The position numbers were made by a program, and so were the translations under genes. Under the pieces are notes generated by a model, which had not been told where the DNA came from, made no database searches, and was given only the letters and a program-made list of their open reading frames with translations. 64,000 nucleotides of DNA, taken from the NCBI RefSeq assembly GCF_037963145.1, contig NZ_CP150144.1, positions 2,418,001 to 2,482,000 on the forward strand, written 5' to 3'. Each line of letters opens with the position of its first letter. The stretch's first letter is position 1. This DNA comes from Oceanobacillus sp. FSL K6-2867 (GTDB lineage Bacteria; Bacillota; Bacilli; Bacillales; Amphibacillaceae). Positions 16,057 to 25,361 of the stretch are shown piece after piece.

Positions 16057-18417
16057 TCAATACCCACGGTGGACAAAATAATCCAACACATGCTTTAAAA
16101 ATGGATCTTTATGGTTTAAGGTCTGCAACGTTTCCATCGCTAAACAATAATGCATCCATAGTTCTTTTTTTGCGGCTTCTACCCCGAGAACGGAGACGAA
16201 CGTGGAATTGTTATTTTCCTTATCTCTAAATGGAGATTTACCAAGTTCAAATGGATCACCCTCCACGTCGAGCAAGTCGTCCTTAATCTGGAAGGCAATC
16301 CCGGCATGGCGTGCGAATTGTTTTAATGCCTCTTTTTCAGATTCACTTGCACCTGCTAGAATTGCTGGCAACATAAGGGCAGCTTCGAACCCGAGCCCTG
16401 TTTTATAAAAGCACATCTCATTCAATTGCTCGAGTGTGAGATGTTCTCCCTTTGTCTGTAAATCCATAGCCTGCCCCCGGCACATGTCAGCCGTCACATT
16501 TGCCGAATAGTGAATAAGCTGGAGGACGTTTTTAGTATCAAAGTTTTCAAGAGATGCCTGCTCTGCCACTGCTTGCTGTGTTAAATAAAGACCGGTTAAC
16601 TCTGCAGTAGCCGTATTGTATACCTGATGCAAGGTGGGGTTACCTCTCCGAACATCTGCATTATCCTGAGCTGGCAAGTCATCATAGATTAAGGAAGCGG
16701 TATGCATATATTCCAACGACTTTAGCAGCGGCTGGATGGATTTCTTATCCAAGCCATATTCCTCGACACTCATGAAGCCTGTAATAATTGGGCGCAGTCT
16801 TTTTCCTGTGCTGCCTAAGCTATAATTTGCAGCTTCGATGACTGACTCATCAAGCAAGGCATTTTTTTCTTTCTGAGAAATCGGCAAGATGGTATTTAAA
16901 TCTTCGCGCAGACGTCGTGCGAGTGCGACAAATGCATCCCTTTCCTCTCGATCCTGTCTTAAGTTACGAATCATACGATCACGGATCAATTTATCAAAAA
17001 ATTCCACGTCTGTTGCATGTTGCACGAGATCATCGACAGTATGCTGTAACGCGGGAACCCCTGAGAAAAGAAGGTGCATCACTTGCCCGTATTTTTGATC
17101 TCCTTTTTTTGCTTTAAATCGTTTCAAACTATTAATTGCCCGAGATAAAATCACTTCACGTGCTTTAGGATCAGAATTGTATACGTTGTGAATGAAGTTG
17201 GCGATGACCGTCCAATAAAGCTCAAACGGATTAATCAAATCCTTCCGCTTCTTATGATGCTCCAGGTAATAGGTGTATGGTGTTACTCTGCCGCCTTGCC
17301 GGTCATCTGCCATATCGGTAAAATCATCTGCAAGCTGGTTGTATATCCCATAATAAAATGTCCGTTGATCGATCCCGGCATCCTCAGAAGCATCAATAAT
17401 TGAACGAACGATTAGACGGGATGCCGACGATTTTAAAATAACCGGAAGATACAGCTCTTCATTCGTATATGTTTTATTTGCTAAATCCTTTATACGCTCG
17501 ACTTCCTGTGATTGATAAAAAACATAAGCCTGTTCGAGGAAAGCTTCCCAGTCCTCAGCGGGAAGACTTTCCTGAATCAATTCAAACGCAGCCTTCAGCT
17601 CGGAATGAATAAAGCGCATATGCTTCCCGTTTTTCCCTGTCCATTCACCTAACGGGGGAACGATCCCTGTGACGAGTGTGGCTCGGATCAGCTCGGAATA
17701 GCGATTTTTCTCTTTCTCAGACAATACATTGGAGTCGAGTAAATCATCTATAAACGGATAGGTAAGACCATAGGCATAGCCTAGTCGAATTGCTTGCTCA
17801 AGTTTGGCGGACTTTTCTTCCGGTATGATGTCATCTCCCATTTCCTCTATTGCCTGCATGACTAATCCAGCTATTATCTTAATTAATTTACGTTGCGCTT
17901 CTTCGGCATCCATACCCTCTGGAATATTGTCGGTAATTTTATTTAGCTTTTCCGTTACCCAAATGAATGTTGACTCAATCCCATTCTTCTCTGCCATCCG
18001 GTACAATTTTGTCATGCTGAACATGCTATCTTGATTCGCCTGTTTCCTCGTAAGCTGTTCTTTTAATCGATCGACAACACGCCCAATCCGTTTTTGTGTA
18101 GCAGGAGAGTCAAGCGCATGCCCCATGTCCCGCATGAAGATATAGGAGATGCTTCGATCCAGATACGGATCTAATTTTCCCGTCATCTTTAATGATTGGA
18201 TAAACTTGTAGTCATCCAGCTGTTTTTTATTTGTTAAGGTGGACAATAACGAGCGGCGCTGAACATGATGCTGTTTCCATATTTCAAAATCCTTTATTAA
18301 TGCGTGTACATATGATCGATTAGCATGCTGCTCTTTTAGGGAATTAAAATAGGCCTTGGCTCTTTGCTCTGCTTTATGATAAGCATTGTCCCCATTAATG
18401 ATTGTTTTTTCACTCAT
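16057..18417 (-). CDS. Fused double isoprenoid synthase: terpene-synthase-like N-terminus plus polyprenyl diphosphate synthase
   Basis: A 786-residue protein. The C-terminal ~300 residues are a complete IspA-type trans-prenyltransferase: GKRLRP (538-543), first Asp-rich motif DDLPAQDNADVRRG (579-592), second motif QIKDDLLD (710-717). The N-terminal ~480 residues are all-helical and carry two further Asp-rich motifs, DDLLD (224-228) and DDFTDMADD (364-372), suggesting a second class I terpenoid-synthase fold. Usual polyprenyl synthases are about 300 residues. I infer that one half makes a prenyl diphosphate and the other uses it, but the product is unknown. The ribosome site GAGGT is about 10 bp before the ATG. 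The gene is monocistronic with its own terminator. Confidence 0.75.
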   Translation of the reverse strand: MSEKTIINGDNAYHKAEQRAKAYFNSLKEQHANRSYVHALIKDFEIWKQHHVQRRSLLSTLTNKKQLDDYKFIQSLKMTGKLDPYLDRSISYIFMRDMGHALDSPATQKRIGRVVDRLKEQLTRKQANQDSMFSMTKLYRMAEKNGIESTFIWVTEKLNKITDNIPEGMDAEEAQRKLIKIIAGLVMQAIEEMGDDIIPEEKSAKLEQAIRLGYAYGLTYPFIDDLLDSNVLSEKEKNRYSELIRATLVTGIVPPLGEWTGKNGKHMRFIHSELKAAFELIQESLPAEDWEAFLEQAYVFYQSQEVERIKDLANKTYTNEELYLPVILKSSASRLIVRSIIDASEDAGIDQRTFYYGIYNQLADDFTDMADDRQGGRVTPYTYYLEHHKKRKDLINPFELYWTVIANFIHNVYNSDPKAREVILSRAINSLKRFKAKKGDQKYGQVMHLLFSGVPALQHTVDDLVQHATDVEFFDKLIRDRMIRNLRQDREERDAFVALARRLREDLNTILPISQKEKNALLDESVIEAANYSLGSTGKRLRPIITGFMSVEEYGLDKKSIQPLLKSLEYMHTASLIYDDLPAQDNADVRRGNPTLHQVYNTATAELTGLYLTQQAVAEQASLENFDTKNVLQLIHYSANVTADMCRGQAMDLQTKGEHLTLEQLNEMCFYKTGLGFEAALMLPAILAGASESEKEALKQFARHAGIAFQIKDDLLDVEGDPFELGKSPFRDKENNNSTFVSVLGVEAAKKELWMHYCLAMETLQTLNHKDPFLKHVLDYFVHRGY

Positions 18418-18448
18418 ATATTTACTTACCTCGAATTCCTGGTTTTTT

Positions 18449-18616
18449 CTATATAAAAAATTTGGTCAATATTAGTTTATCATGCATTAACAGGCTGTAA
18501 TACCCTACCTTTTCATGTGATGGAAGGGAACCGGACAAGTGACGGGTTAAACAGTCCGTAAATTCCTGATATTGTTCAAGGGGCACTGTTTCTTCTGAAT
18601 GAAGTTTTACTTTATT
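18449..18616 (-). pseudogene. Unstarted coding-like fragment upstream of the isoprenoid synthase
   Basis: A minus-strand frame free of stops for 55 codons reads protein-like (LEQYQEFTDCLTRHLSGSLP, then SHEKVGYYSLLMHDKLI) but has no start codon with a ribosome site. Composition suggests a decayed gene end. I do not recognise the family. The remainder of 18418-18971 shows nothing else that I can support. Confidence 0.25.
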
Positions 18617-18971
18617 TTACGCTGGTTTATAATTCCTATGATAACTTGAGAAGCCAATACCATCCCAATATCCATTCACTCCTGGTTTTTGGAATTGTAA
18701 GTTTTAGACATTTTGGATGAGTACCCATGTTTAATTTTTCCCCTTACTTATAACAGTATAACCCTATTTAAATACGTGCTAAGGGTGAAAAAAGATTCAT
18801 CTTTTTTTGGAGCAGAGTTTTTTCGACATCATCTATTTATAGCGATTAAGCTCTGCGCAAAAAGCACATACCATACTCCCGCAGGATCGCCACCTATCAG
18901 AGAAGCGTGCAGTCTCTACTCTCATGTAAAACTCCCTAAGTAAAACTAAAGTCCTTAAATTTAACGTTTTT

Positions 18972-19489
18972 ATGGAAAGTGATTGGGGGAAAAAGTACAG
19001 GGAGTGCAAATTTGTCATACAGGATGTATTTTTTGGCTTAAAGGATAATACTCTAGGGGCATCACTAGCAATAACTGGATTTTTAACGTTGACGATGATT
19101 ATGGAAAATGCAGGACAGACAAATGTACTTGCTCTTGGAATTGCGGAAGTATCACCACCAGCTGTTTATGCAGGATTAGCAAATGTCATTGGAATTATTG
19201 GTGCCTTTATGACATTATCGAATACATCATCGAATGTGCTGTTCTCGCCATTGCATGGATCTGTTGTGATTTGATGGAAGGCTTATCCTTGCCGTTCGTT
19301 ATCGCTGGACAATCAACAGGTGGAGCAATTGGTAATGTCTTTGCACCAGCCAATATTGTATTGGGAACAAGTACAGCGAACGCACAAGGAAGGGAATCTG
19401 AAGTGTATAAGATTACGCTCATCTTCGCATTGCTTGCAGGTGTCGGCGTTTCAGCTGTGACTGTATTATTGCATTTTATAGGAGGTTAA
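18972..19489 (+). pseudogene. L-lactate permease (LctP/LldP family), truncated and frameshifted
   Basis: Only the C-terminal third (~170 of about 550 residues) of a lactate permease is left. The first part has ENAGQTNVLALGIAEVS and SNTSSNVLFSPLHGSVV, then stops at TGA near 19272. The other frame continues at once with MEGLSLPFVIAGQSTGGAIG and APANIVLGTSTANAQGRE, conserved in this family. Both the missing N-terminus and the frameshift make it non-functional. The 18420-18970 region upstream does not contain the missing part. Confidence 0.75.
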
Positions 19490-19546
19490 AGAAATCATCG
19501 ATGGAGCAAGGAGACTTCATCGATGATTTTAAGCTTTAAAGCACCA

Positions 19547-20191
19547 TCAACCCTTCTTACTGGCTGGGAAAACGGTATATGACCATGACCAGATAAAATC
19601 GATAATAAAAACAAGTCCCCATATCATCGAAATCCTATAAATCGTATCATTTGCATACGGTGTCTCAGCAGCATTATCCGTTCCAATCCAGGATAAGTCT
19701 TTCAGATAGTCTAGCAATTCACTAGTACCTCCTGTTCCATAAATCCAAAATACTGCTTGTACACTGGCAAATATAATTAAATGAACAGTAGAACTCCGGC
19801 GATATTTTTTAGCAATATATTTCGGGTCCTTTTGTCTGTTTATGATGCGAATATCCTTTTCTGTGAGCAGCTGTACCCCTCGCCACCCGCCAATTTTTTG
19901 TCGCATCCATCGATCAAGCTTCATAAAATCAAAGATTCCAAATGTACATGCATAGATAACAAAAACGGTAATGATAATTAAAAAGGTAGAAATCTCTCCA
20001 GTTTCTCGGTATATCAATAGACCTAAGAGAGCTTCTAGAATTAGTAGGATGATAAATAAAAGAAGGAAGAGCAGGCTAAGTCTTTGCTTGTTGAAAAAAT
20101 AGCGAACAACTCCAAAGATGAGAAGCGATAATCCAGATATAACTTCTAATGCAATAAAGATTTCCCATTGATAGTTGAGTAGTAACCCCAT
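19547..20191 (-). CDS. Conserved membrane protein (unknown function)
   Basis: A 214-residue protein with about five membrane segments: three or four in the first 110 residues and single spans near 155-170 and 190-208. Between them is a cytosolic basic linker KLDRWMRQKIGGWRGVQLLT. The ATG at 20189-20191 has GGAGG about 12 bp upstream; an upstream open extension of 41 codons lacks a ribosome site. I recognise it only as a hypothetical protein. Confidence 0.65.
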   Translation of the reverse strand: MGLLLNYQWEIFIALEVISGLSLLIFGVVRYFFNKQRLSLLFLLLFIILLILEALLGLLIYRETGEISTFLIIITVFVIYACTFGIFDFMKLDRWMRQKIGGWRGVQLLTEKDIRIINRQKDPKYIAKKYRRSSTVHLIIFASVQAVFWIYGTGGTSELLDYLKDLSWIGTDNAAETPYANDTIYRISMIWGLVFIIDFIWSWSYTVFPASKKG

Positions 20192-20359
20192 AATTGAAAA
20201 GATTCCTCCATTCGATATCGTTATTTTAAGTAAATACGATTTGAAGGGAAAAATCAATTTGATATATAAGATGTATGGAAAAAAAGCCAGATTGTTTTTA
20301 AAACGGTAGATCAATTTGCGAAATTATATGTAAAGGAGTGCTTCATCTCAGAAATAGAA

Positions 20360-20402
20360 GGTTGTATACTAGCTTAAGAGTCTTCTAAGCTAGTATACAA
20401 CC
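20360..20402 (-). terminator. 17-bp perfect hairpin downstream of brnQ
   Basis: GGTTGTATACTAGCTTA and its exact complement TAAGCTAGTATACAACC are separated by 9 bases, five bp after the brnQ stop. There is no U-run, so it may terminate poorly or protect the 3' end. Confidence 0.6.
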
Positions 20403-20406
20403 AGCA

Positions 20407-21759
20407 TTATTGAACAGCAGTTTCTTTAGAGCGCATTGGCCAGAAGAAGCCTATAACGGCACCAACTATAGCTGGTAACATCCAGCCAAGCCCAATATCG
20501 TAAAGTGGTAAATAATCCATATAAAACATTTTAATGGATTCGAACAAATTGAAAGAAGCGCTTGGCAAACTATCGACTAACGTGCTGTAGCCGTCAAAAA
20601 GACTAACGCAAAAAGTAAGGAGCAATGCAGTTGCGTAAACACGTTGCTTATGTTCGAATAATGAAGAACAAAGGGTTAATATAATCAGAACAATCGCTAA
20701 AGGATACAGCAGCATTAATACAGGCACCGCATATTGAATAATATTCGTTAGACCAAAGTTGGCAATGAAAAATGACATCAGACATAGTACCAGAACGAAT
20801 AATTTATAGCTGATTTTTGGATATAGTTGATTAAAAAACTCGCTGCAAGCAGTAATAAGTCCAATGCTCGTTTTTAAACAAGCTAGTACGATAATAATAG
20901 CCAATAGAATGGTCCCGAATGATCCGAAATAATGCTGAGCCACTGCGGCAAAGATTAAACCGCCATTATCGTATGTACCGATGGCTGATACGCTTGAAGC
21001 CCCCATATACGTAATAAGTCCATAAATCAGCATCATTAACGCCATAGCAAAAAGGCCTGATTTCCATGTGACCTTTGCAATTTCCTTTGGATTGGTGATA
21101 CCTCGTCCCTTAATTGCGTGGATTACAACAATACCAAACGCGAGAGACGCTAGAGCATCCATCGTGTTATAACCCTCTTTAAATCCTGTTATAAAAGCTA
21201 AACTGCTATAGTCACCAATTGGTCTGGCGAATTGTCCCATTGGTTTAACGATAGCAATGGCGATTAAGATAAATAAAAACGCTAAAAATGCAGGGGTTAA
21301 ATATTTGCCGATATAGTCAATAATTTTTGCTGGGTTCAAAGAGAAATAATAGACGATCGCAAAAAATAAAAAGCTAAAGATTCCCAGATATAAACTGCCA
21401 TATGCTGGGTTGATATATGGCTCAAAGCCAACTACAAAAGGTACCGTCGCTGTCCTTGGAATAGCAAAAAATGGCCCAATGGTTAAGTAAAGTGCCACGG
21501 AGAAAACAACTCCAAATAGTGGATGGACTCGACTGGTTAACTGTCGTAATCCGCTGCTCCCGGATAAACCAAATGCTAAAATCCCTATAAATGGAAGACC
21601 GATTGCAGTTATAAGAAAACCAATTAATGCTGGCCAAAAATTCGTGCCGGCTAGTTGTCCCATCTGTATTGGGAAAATTAAATTACCCGCACCAAAGAAC
21701 ATTCCAAACAGCATCGTGCCGATAATAGAATAGGTAGAATATGATATTTTTTGTTGCAT
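20407..21759 (-). CDS. brnQ: Branched-chain amino acid:cation symporter BrnQ
   Basis: A 450-residue protein of the LIVCS family with about twelve membrane spans. The N-terminus shows MLFGMFFGAGNLIFPIQMGQ, the family signature, and GNPKEIAK/VTWKSGLFAM regions typical of BrnQ. It imports leucine, isoleucine and valine with Na+ or H+. The ribosome site is GAGGGAGCAACAAGT before ATG. It is monocistronic. Upstream 21760-22042 I see no riboswitch or gene; CodY control is known for the family but I cannot point to a clear box. Confidence 0.9.
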   Translation of the reverse strand: MQQKISYSTYSIIGTMLFGMFFGAGNLIFPIQMGQLAGTNFWPALIGFLITAIGLPFIGILAFGLSGSSGLRQLTSRVHPLFGVVFSVALYLTIGPFFAIPRTATVPFVVGFEPYINPAYGSLYLGIFSFLFFAIVYYFSLNPAKIIDYIGKYLTPAFLAFLFILIAIAIVKPMGQFARPIGDYSSLAFITGFKEGYNTMDALASLAFGIVVIHAIKGRGITNPKEIAKVTWKSGLFAMALMMLIYGLITYMGASSVSAIGTYDNGGLIFAAVAQHYFGSFGTILLAIIIVLACLKTSIGLITACSEFFNQLYPKISYKLFVLVLCLMSFFIANFGLTNIIQYAVPVLMLLYPLAIVLIILTLCSSLFEHKQRVYATALLLTFCVSLFDGYSTLVDSLPSASFNLFESIKMFYMDYLPLYDIGLGWMLPAIVGAVIGFFWPMRSKETAVQ

Positions 21760-22042
21760 ACTTGTTGCTCCCTCTTGATGAATTTCATTTATTTTAACAC
21801 CATTTTTAGAGGTTCGCTATAGCAATAAAAGGAACGGAATGTTCACACGTTTTAATATAGGGTTCTTTAGTCTGCTTTTATTTTTGTATTCACGTCGATT
21901 TATTATTGATGTGCTGAAGGGCATGACAAAATGTAACTGTCGATGCCGGTAGTAGTTTTCTTTCAATACGATTATAAAAAGTATTAATACCTATTATGCA
22001 ATTTATTTATTGATTTCGTGCTTTGTATTCTCTTAATTTTTG

Positions 22043-22090
22043 AAAAAAAAGTTCTCAGCGCGCCCTTTATATTGAAAAAGGTACGCTGAG
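22043..22090 (-). terminator. Terminator of the DUF1659-DUF2922-yvrJ cluster
   Basis: On the minus strand CTCAGCG pairs with CGCTGAG and eight T residues follow. It ends the leftward small-gene cluster. Confidence 0.7.
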
Positions 22091-22100
22091 AGTACGTCTA

Positions 22101-22265
22101 TTATGCTTGGTCTTTGTAATAGGCTTTTAGTTTGTCCATTTTTTCTGGCAGTGCATGAATCGATGCTATCAGCTGATTCAGCTTTCCCTCGATGCGGTGC
22201 AGTAAATAAAACGTAACGGCAACTGGGAATCCAACTTCGGTCAGAAAAGCTATCCACGCTTCCAT
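22101..22265 (-). CDS. YvrJ-family protein
   Basis: A 54-residue protein with the family pattern FLTEVGFPVAVTFYLLHRIE: one N-terminal membrane segment followed by an amphipathic helix (GKLNQLIASIHALPEKMDKL). The ribosome site AAGGAGGAATAAATT is perfect. Function unknown; it is usually found, as here, with DUF1659 and DUF2922 proteins. A hairpin separates it from the preceding gene. Confidence 0.85.
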   Translation of the reverse strand: MEAWIAFLTEVGFPVAVTFYLLHRIEGKLNQLIASIHALPEKMDKLKAYYKDQA

Positions 22266-22300
22266 AATTTATTCCTCCTTATATCAGCTTTTGAAAATAG

Positions 22301-22334
22301 GAATATGACCAGTGATTTGCCACTGGTCATATTC
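22301..22334. terminator. 14-bp perfect hairpin between DUF2922 gene and yvrJ
   Basis: GAATATGACCAGTG and CACTGGTCATATTC flank a 6-nt loop. It lies inside the small-gene cluster, so it may attenuate or stabilise rather than fully terminate. Confidence 0.6.
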
Positions 22335-22340
22335 ACAAGA

Positions 22341-22559
22341 TTATTGCCCTAAGTCGATTTCTTCGACCGTGCTTTCTGAAATACGTGCACTATGCTTAGC
22401 AACTAAATCGCCGCCGCCCGATGTGAAGGCATTTTGTTCGATGATTGTATCCATTGCTGCATTAATAGCAGCAGGATCAGCTGGTTCAATCGGCTTATCC
22501 AATGTGTACGTAACAGTTTTCCCGTCCTGATTGGTAAATTTCAGCTCTAATCGGCGCAT
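22341..22559 (-). CDS. DUF2922 family protein
   Basis: A 72-residue protein starting MRRLELKF, with TYTLDKPIEPADPAAINAAM, the typical DUF2922 pattern of a small beta-alpha protein. The function is unknown. It follows the DUF1659 gene by 37 bp and precedes yvrJ, a conserved trio in Bacillales. The ribosome site is GAAAGGAGCGTAGATC. Confidence 0.85.
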   Translation of the reverse strand: MRRLELKFTNQDGKTVTYTLDKPIEPADPAAINAAMDTIIEQNAFTSGGGDLVAKHSARISESTVEEIDLGQ

Positions 22560-22596
22560 GATCTACGCTCCTTTCTGTATAGAATTTTTTCACAAC

Positions 22597-22821
22597 CTAC
22601 CCTTCACGAATGTCTGTTGTATCACGGCGGTTAATCGTGTGCAATGGGCGTTCCTGCAAGCTTGCAAAAGCTGTTGCAATGGTAAGTAATTGCTCTGCTG
22701 TTGCACTTGTTTTGACATTGTTGAAGCTTTTGTTCTTTAAAATAGGAGACCCGGACTCAGAATCAGTCCCATCTTGAAGCACAAGCTGCAGGGAAGATTT
22801 TGTTAGATCTGCAATTGCCAT
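22597..22821 (-). CDS. DUF1659 family protein
   Basis: A 74-residue protein starting MAIADLTKSSLQLVLQDG, with the DUF1659 pattern SFNNVKTSATAEQLLTIA. The ATG at 22819-22821 has GGAGGTGATAAAC upstream; a longer reading with five extra residues overlaps that ribosome site. First gene of the DUF1659-DUF2922-YvrJ cluster; function unknown. Confidence 0.85.
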   Translation of the reverse strand: MAIADLTKSSLQLVLQDGTDSESGSPILKNKSFNNVKTSATAEQLLTIATAFASLQERPLHTINRRDTTDIREG

Positions 22822-23003
22822 GTTTATCACCTCCATTCACAATTACAATCGAAGGAAAATGAGTTTAGGGGGTGGAAATTTCTAATTTTATATAAGGTTG
22901 CTGCTTTCAAAGAGAATGGGTAACGTGAAAGCTTCTGTGTTAAAATGAATTAAAAATCCTCATTTTACACTAAAAGATGAAGAATAGGGGGGAATAAAAA
23001 ACT

Positions 23004-23483
23004 ATGCGGATTCGTGAAATTGAAGAAAAAGATAATCAGAAAATGGAGCGAATAATTAAACGCTCATTGGAGTCATTTAACTTAGATATCCCAGGAACAG
23101 CCTATTTTGACCCCCAGTTGAGCAGTCTGGCGCAATTTTACAAAGAACAAAAAAATGCTAAGTATTGGGTTGCGGTGAATGAACAGGATGAAGTCGTAGG
23201 CGGTGTGGGTATTGCCCCATTTGGACAGAAAAAGGGGATATGCGAGTTGCAAAAGCTTTACATTACACCTGTTGCTCAAGGAATGGGTCTGTCGAGGGAG
23301 TTAATGAGGGTAGCAATCGATTACGCAAAAAGGCATTATACACAATGTTACCTAGAGACGTTAAAGAAACTCGAAGCAGCTAATGCCCTATACAGCAAAT
23401 TAGGCTTTCAGCAGCTTGAAAAAGCACTGGAAGGCTCGGAACATAATGCAATGGAAGTTTGGTATATAAAGGAATTATCGTAA
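23004..23483 (+). CDS. GNAT-family N-acetyltransferase
   Basis: A 159-residue acetyltransferase: CELQKLYITPVAQGMGLSRE forms beta-4 and the acetyl-CoA loop, and ANALYSKLGFQQLEKAL the C-terminal element. The loop is Q-G-M-G-L rather than QGKGIG, still compatible with cofactor binding. The ribosome site is AGGGGGGAATAAAAAACT. The acceptor is unknown. Confidence 0.8.
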   Translation: MRIREIEEKDNQKMERIIKRSLESFNLDIPGTAYFDPQLSSLAQFYKEQKNAKYWVAVNEQDEVVGGVGIAPFGQKKGICELQKLYITPVAQGMGLSRELMRVAIDYAKRHYTQCYLETLKKLEAANALYSKLGFQQLEKALEGSEHNAMEVWYIKELS

Positions 23484-23507
23484 AATAATAAGATTACAGG
23501 TGATAAC

Positions 23508-24222
23508 ATGTTTTTAAGACGAATTGAACTTCAAGGTAATCGTATTCCTTCTTTTCATACCTATCCGTTTTCGATTCCCGCCATTAAAAGTCTTGGTCAA
23601 TTGGATTTAACGAACATGGTAACCTTTTTGGTTGGTGAGAATGGTACAGGGAAATCCACATTGCTAGAGGCGATTGCTGATAAGGCTGGCTTTAATACAG
23701 CGGGTGGTGGAAGGAACAATTATTATGATGTATCTGCTTCTGAATCGGCACTTGGGGATTATATTCGCCTTTCTTGGATGTCGAAAGCCACAAACGGCTT
23801 TTTTTGAGGGCTGAGTCTTTTTATAATTTTGCTACGTATATTGATTCCGTAGGTGCTCAAGGTGCATATGGCGGCCGTTCCTTGCATCATCAATCACATG
23901 GAGAGTCATTTTTTCGCTTTTTCTAAATCGGTTTAAAGGGAATGCCATCTATTTATTGGATGAGCCAGAGGCTGCTTTATCACCTCAACGCCAGCTCTCA
24001 CTTTTACGAATTATCCATGATTTAGAAGCGGCCGGCGATAGCCAGTTTATTATTGCTACACATTCTCCGATTCTTTTAGGGTATCCAAATGCAGCTATCT
24101 TAAGTTTTGATGAAGGGGCAATTCAAGAGATTGATTATGAGATGACCGAACATTATCAAATAACAAGCTATTTTTTACAACATCGAGAAAAGTTTTTGCA
24201 GGATATTTTTCGTGATTCATGA
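23508..24222 (+). pseudogene. AAA-family ATPase broken by two frameshifts
   Basis: The first frame has FLVGENGTGKSTLLEAIADK (Walker A) and runs to NGFF, where a run of seven T (23789-23795) should be eight to continue LRAESFYNFATYID. A second single-base loss near 23908 breaks ESFF / LFLNRFKGNAIYL. The last part restores DEPEAALSPQRQLSLLRIIH (Walker B) and IIATHSPILLGYP. Repairing both gives one ATPase of about 240 residues related to ABC/RecF-type DNA-associated ATPases. Both lesions are in or near T-runs, so an assembly error cannot be excluded. Confidence 0.75.
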
Positions 24223-24291
24223 TATAGAATAAACGCTTGAAAAGACTAATCAGTATAATCTAGAAGGATATTAGAGGAGAGGAGATAGGAA

Positions 24292-24579
24292 ATGACAGCA
24301 ACAGAGAAGATTTGTCCAAATGGGCATACATATTATAAAAGCAGTGACTGCCCAACATGCCCTGTTTGTGAACAGAAACGGAAGCCGAAAGAAGGATTTT
24401 TATCTTTACTTTCTGCTCCTGCACGACGCGCATTAGAACATGAAGGAATAACAACCGTACAACAGCTATCAAATTTTACGGAGAAAGAGATTTTAAAGCT
24501 TCATGGGATAGGGCCAGCTTCCTTACCGAAGTTGAGAGCAGCTTTGGAGGCAAAGCGTTTATCGTTTAAAGGTCAGTGA
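24292..24579 (+). CDS. Zinc-ribbon plus helix-hairpin-helix protein (RNA polymerase alpha-CTD-like)
   Basis: A 95-residue protein. Residues 8-28 form a likely zinc ribbon (CPNGHTYYKSSDCPTCPVC). Residues 40-92 are a helix-hairpin-helix domain like the C-terminal domain of RNA polymerase alpha (GITTVQQLSNFTEKEILKL then HGIGPASLPKLRAAL). A nucleic-acid-binding role is likely. The ribosome site is GAGGAGAGGAGATAGGAA. The gene faces yebC and shares its terminator. Confidence 0.75.
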   Translation: MTATEKICPNGHTYYKSSDCPTCPVCEQKRKPKEGFLSLLSAPARRALEHEGITTVQQLSNFTEKEILKLHGIGPASLPKLRAALEAKRLSFKGQ

Positions 24580-24607
24580 TGATAGCTAGTTATTTTGGAA
24601 AACAAAA

Positions 24608-24636
24608 AAGAGGCAAACCTAAACGGCTCGCCTCTT
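24608..24636. terminator. Terminator between the HhH gene and yebC
   Basis: AAGAGGC pairs with GCCTCTT; on the minus strand a T-run follows, so it mainly ends the leftward yebC transcript. Confidence 0.65.
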
Positions 24637-24641
24637 ACAAT

Positions 24642-25361
24642 TTATTCTCCTAAATCAACATTATGATAAACATTTTGCACGTCTTCTAGATCCTCTAATG
24701 CTTCGATCATTTGCTCAAATTGATCCTGATCTGCTTCAGGAAGCTCTACATCATTTTGCGCAAGCATTGTTAGCTCTGCAATCGTGAATTCGGTAATGCC
24801 AATGGATTTAAATGCCTCCTGTGCCGCATGGAACTGATCCGGCTCCGTGTAAACAATCACAGATCCATCTTCTTCAGCGATATCACGGACGTCAACATCT
24901 GCTTCCATCAACAGTTCAAGCACTTCATCCTCTGTTTTACCTTCTACACCAAAGACAGCTGTATGATCAAACATATAGGCAACAGATCCACTGACACCCA
25001 TATTTCCACCGTTTTTACCAAATGCAGCACGGACCTCTGATGCGGTACGGTTAACATTGTTGGTTAGCGTATCAACAATAACCATTGATCCGTTTGGTCC
25101 GAAGCCCTCATAACGATTCTCATCATAATTTTCTTCTGAACCGCCTTTTGCCTTTTCTATTGCGCGATCGATAATATGCTTCGGTACACTATATGTTTTT
25201 GCTCGCTCGAGCACTACTTTTAAAGCTTGATTGGATTCGGGGTCTGGTTCGCCTTGTTTGGCTGCAACATAGATTTCCCGGCCGAATTTTGCATAAATCC
25301 GACTTGTATTCTTATCTTTTGATGCTTTCTTTTCTTTAATATTGTTCCATTTACGTCCCAT
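24642..25361 (-). CDS. YebC/PmpR-family protein
   Basis: A 239-residue protein that is nearly identical in pattern to B. subtilis Yrb[21 protein letters not shown] at the start, [20 protein letters not shown] in the middle, [17 protein letters not shown] near the end. The family was named as transcription regulators; members are now also linked to relief of ribosome stalling at proline runs. The start is the ATG at 25359-25361, matching homologs; a GTG three codons upstream is possible. Confidence 0.93.
   Translation of the reverse strand: MGRKWNNIKEKKASKDKNTSRIYAKFGREIYVAAKQGEPDPESNQALKVVLERAKTYSVPKHIIDRAIEKAKGGSEENYDENRYEGFGPNGSMVIVDTLTNNVNRTASEVRAAFGKNGGNMGVSGSVAYMFDHTAVFGVEGKTEDEVLELLMEADVDVRDIAEEDGSVIVYTEPDQFHAAQEAFKSIGITEFTIAELTMLAQNDVELPEADQDQFEQMIEALEDLEDVQNVYHNVDLGE

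Noticed and set aside
18840-18920. T-box or other riboswitch (GGTGGCGATCCTGCGGG on the minus strand)
   Set aside because: It lacks the T-box core, a specifier stem and a downstream amino-acid gene.
22033-22257. 74-codon minus-strand frame
   Set aside because: It is a shadow of yvrJ, whose frame (22101-22265) has the family motif and a perfect ribosome site.
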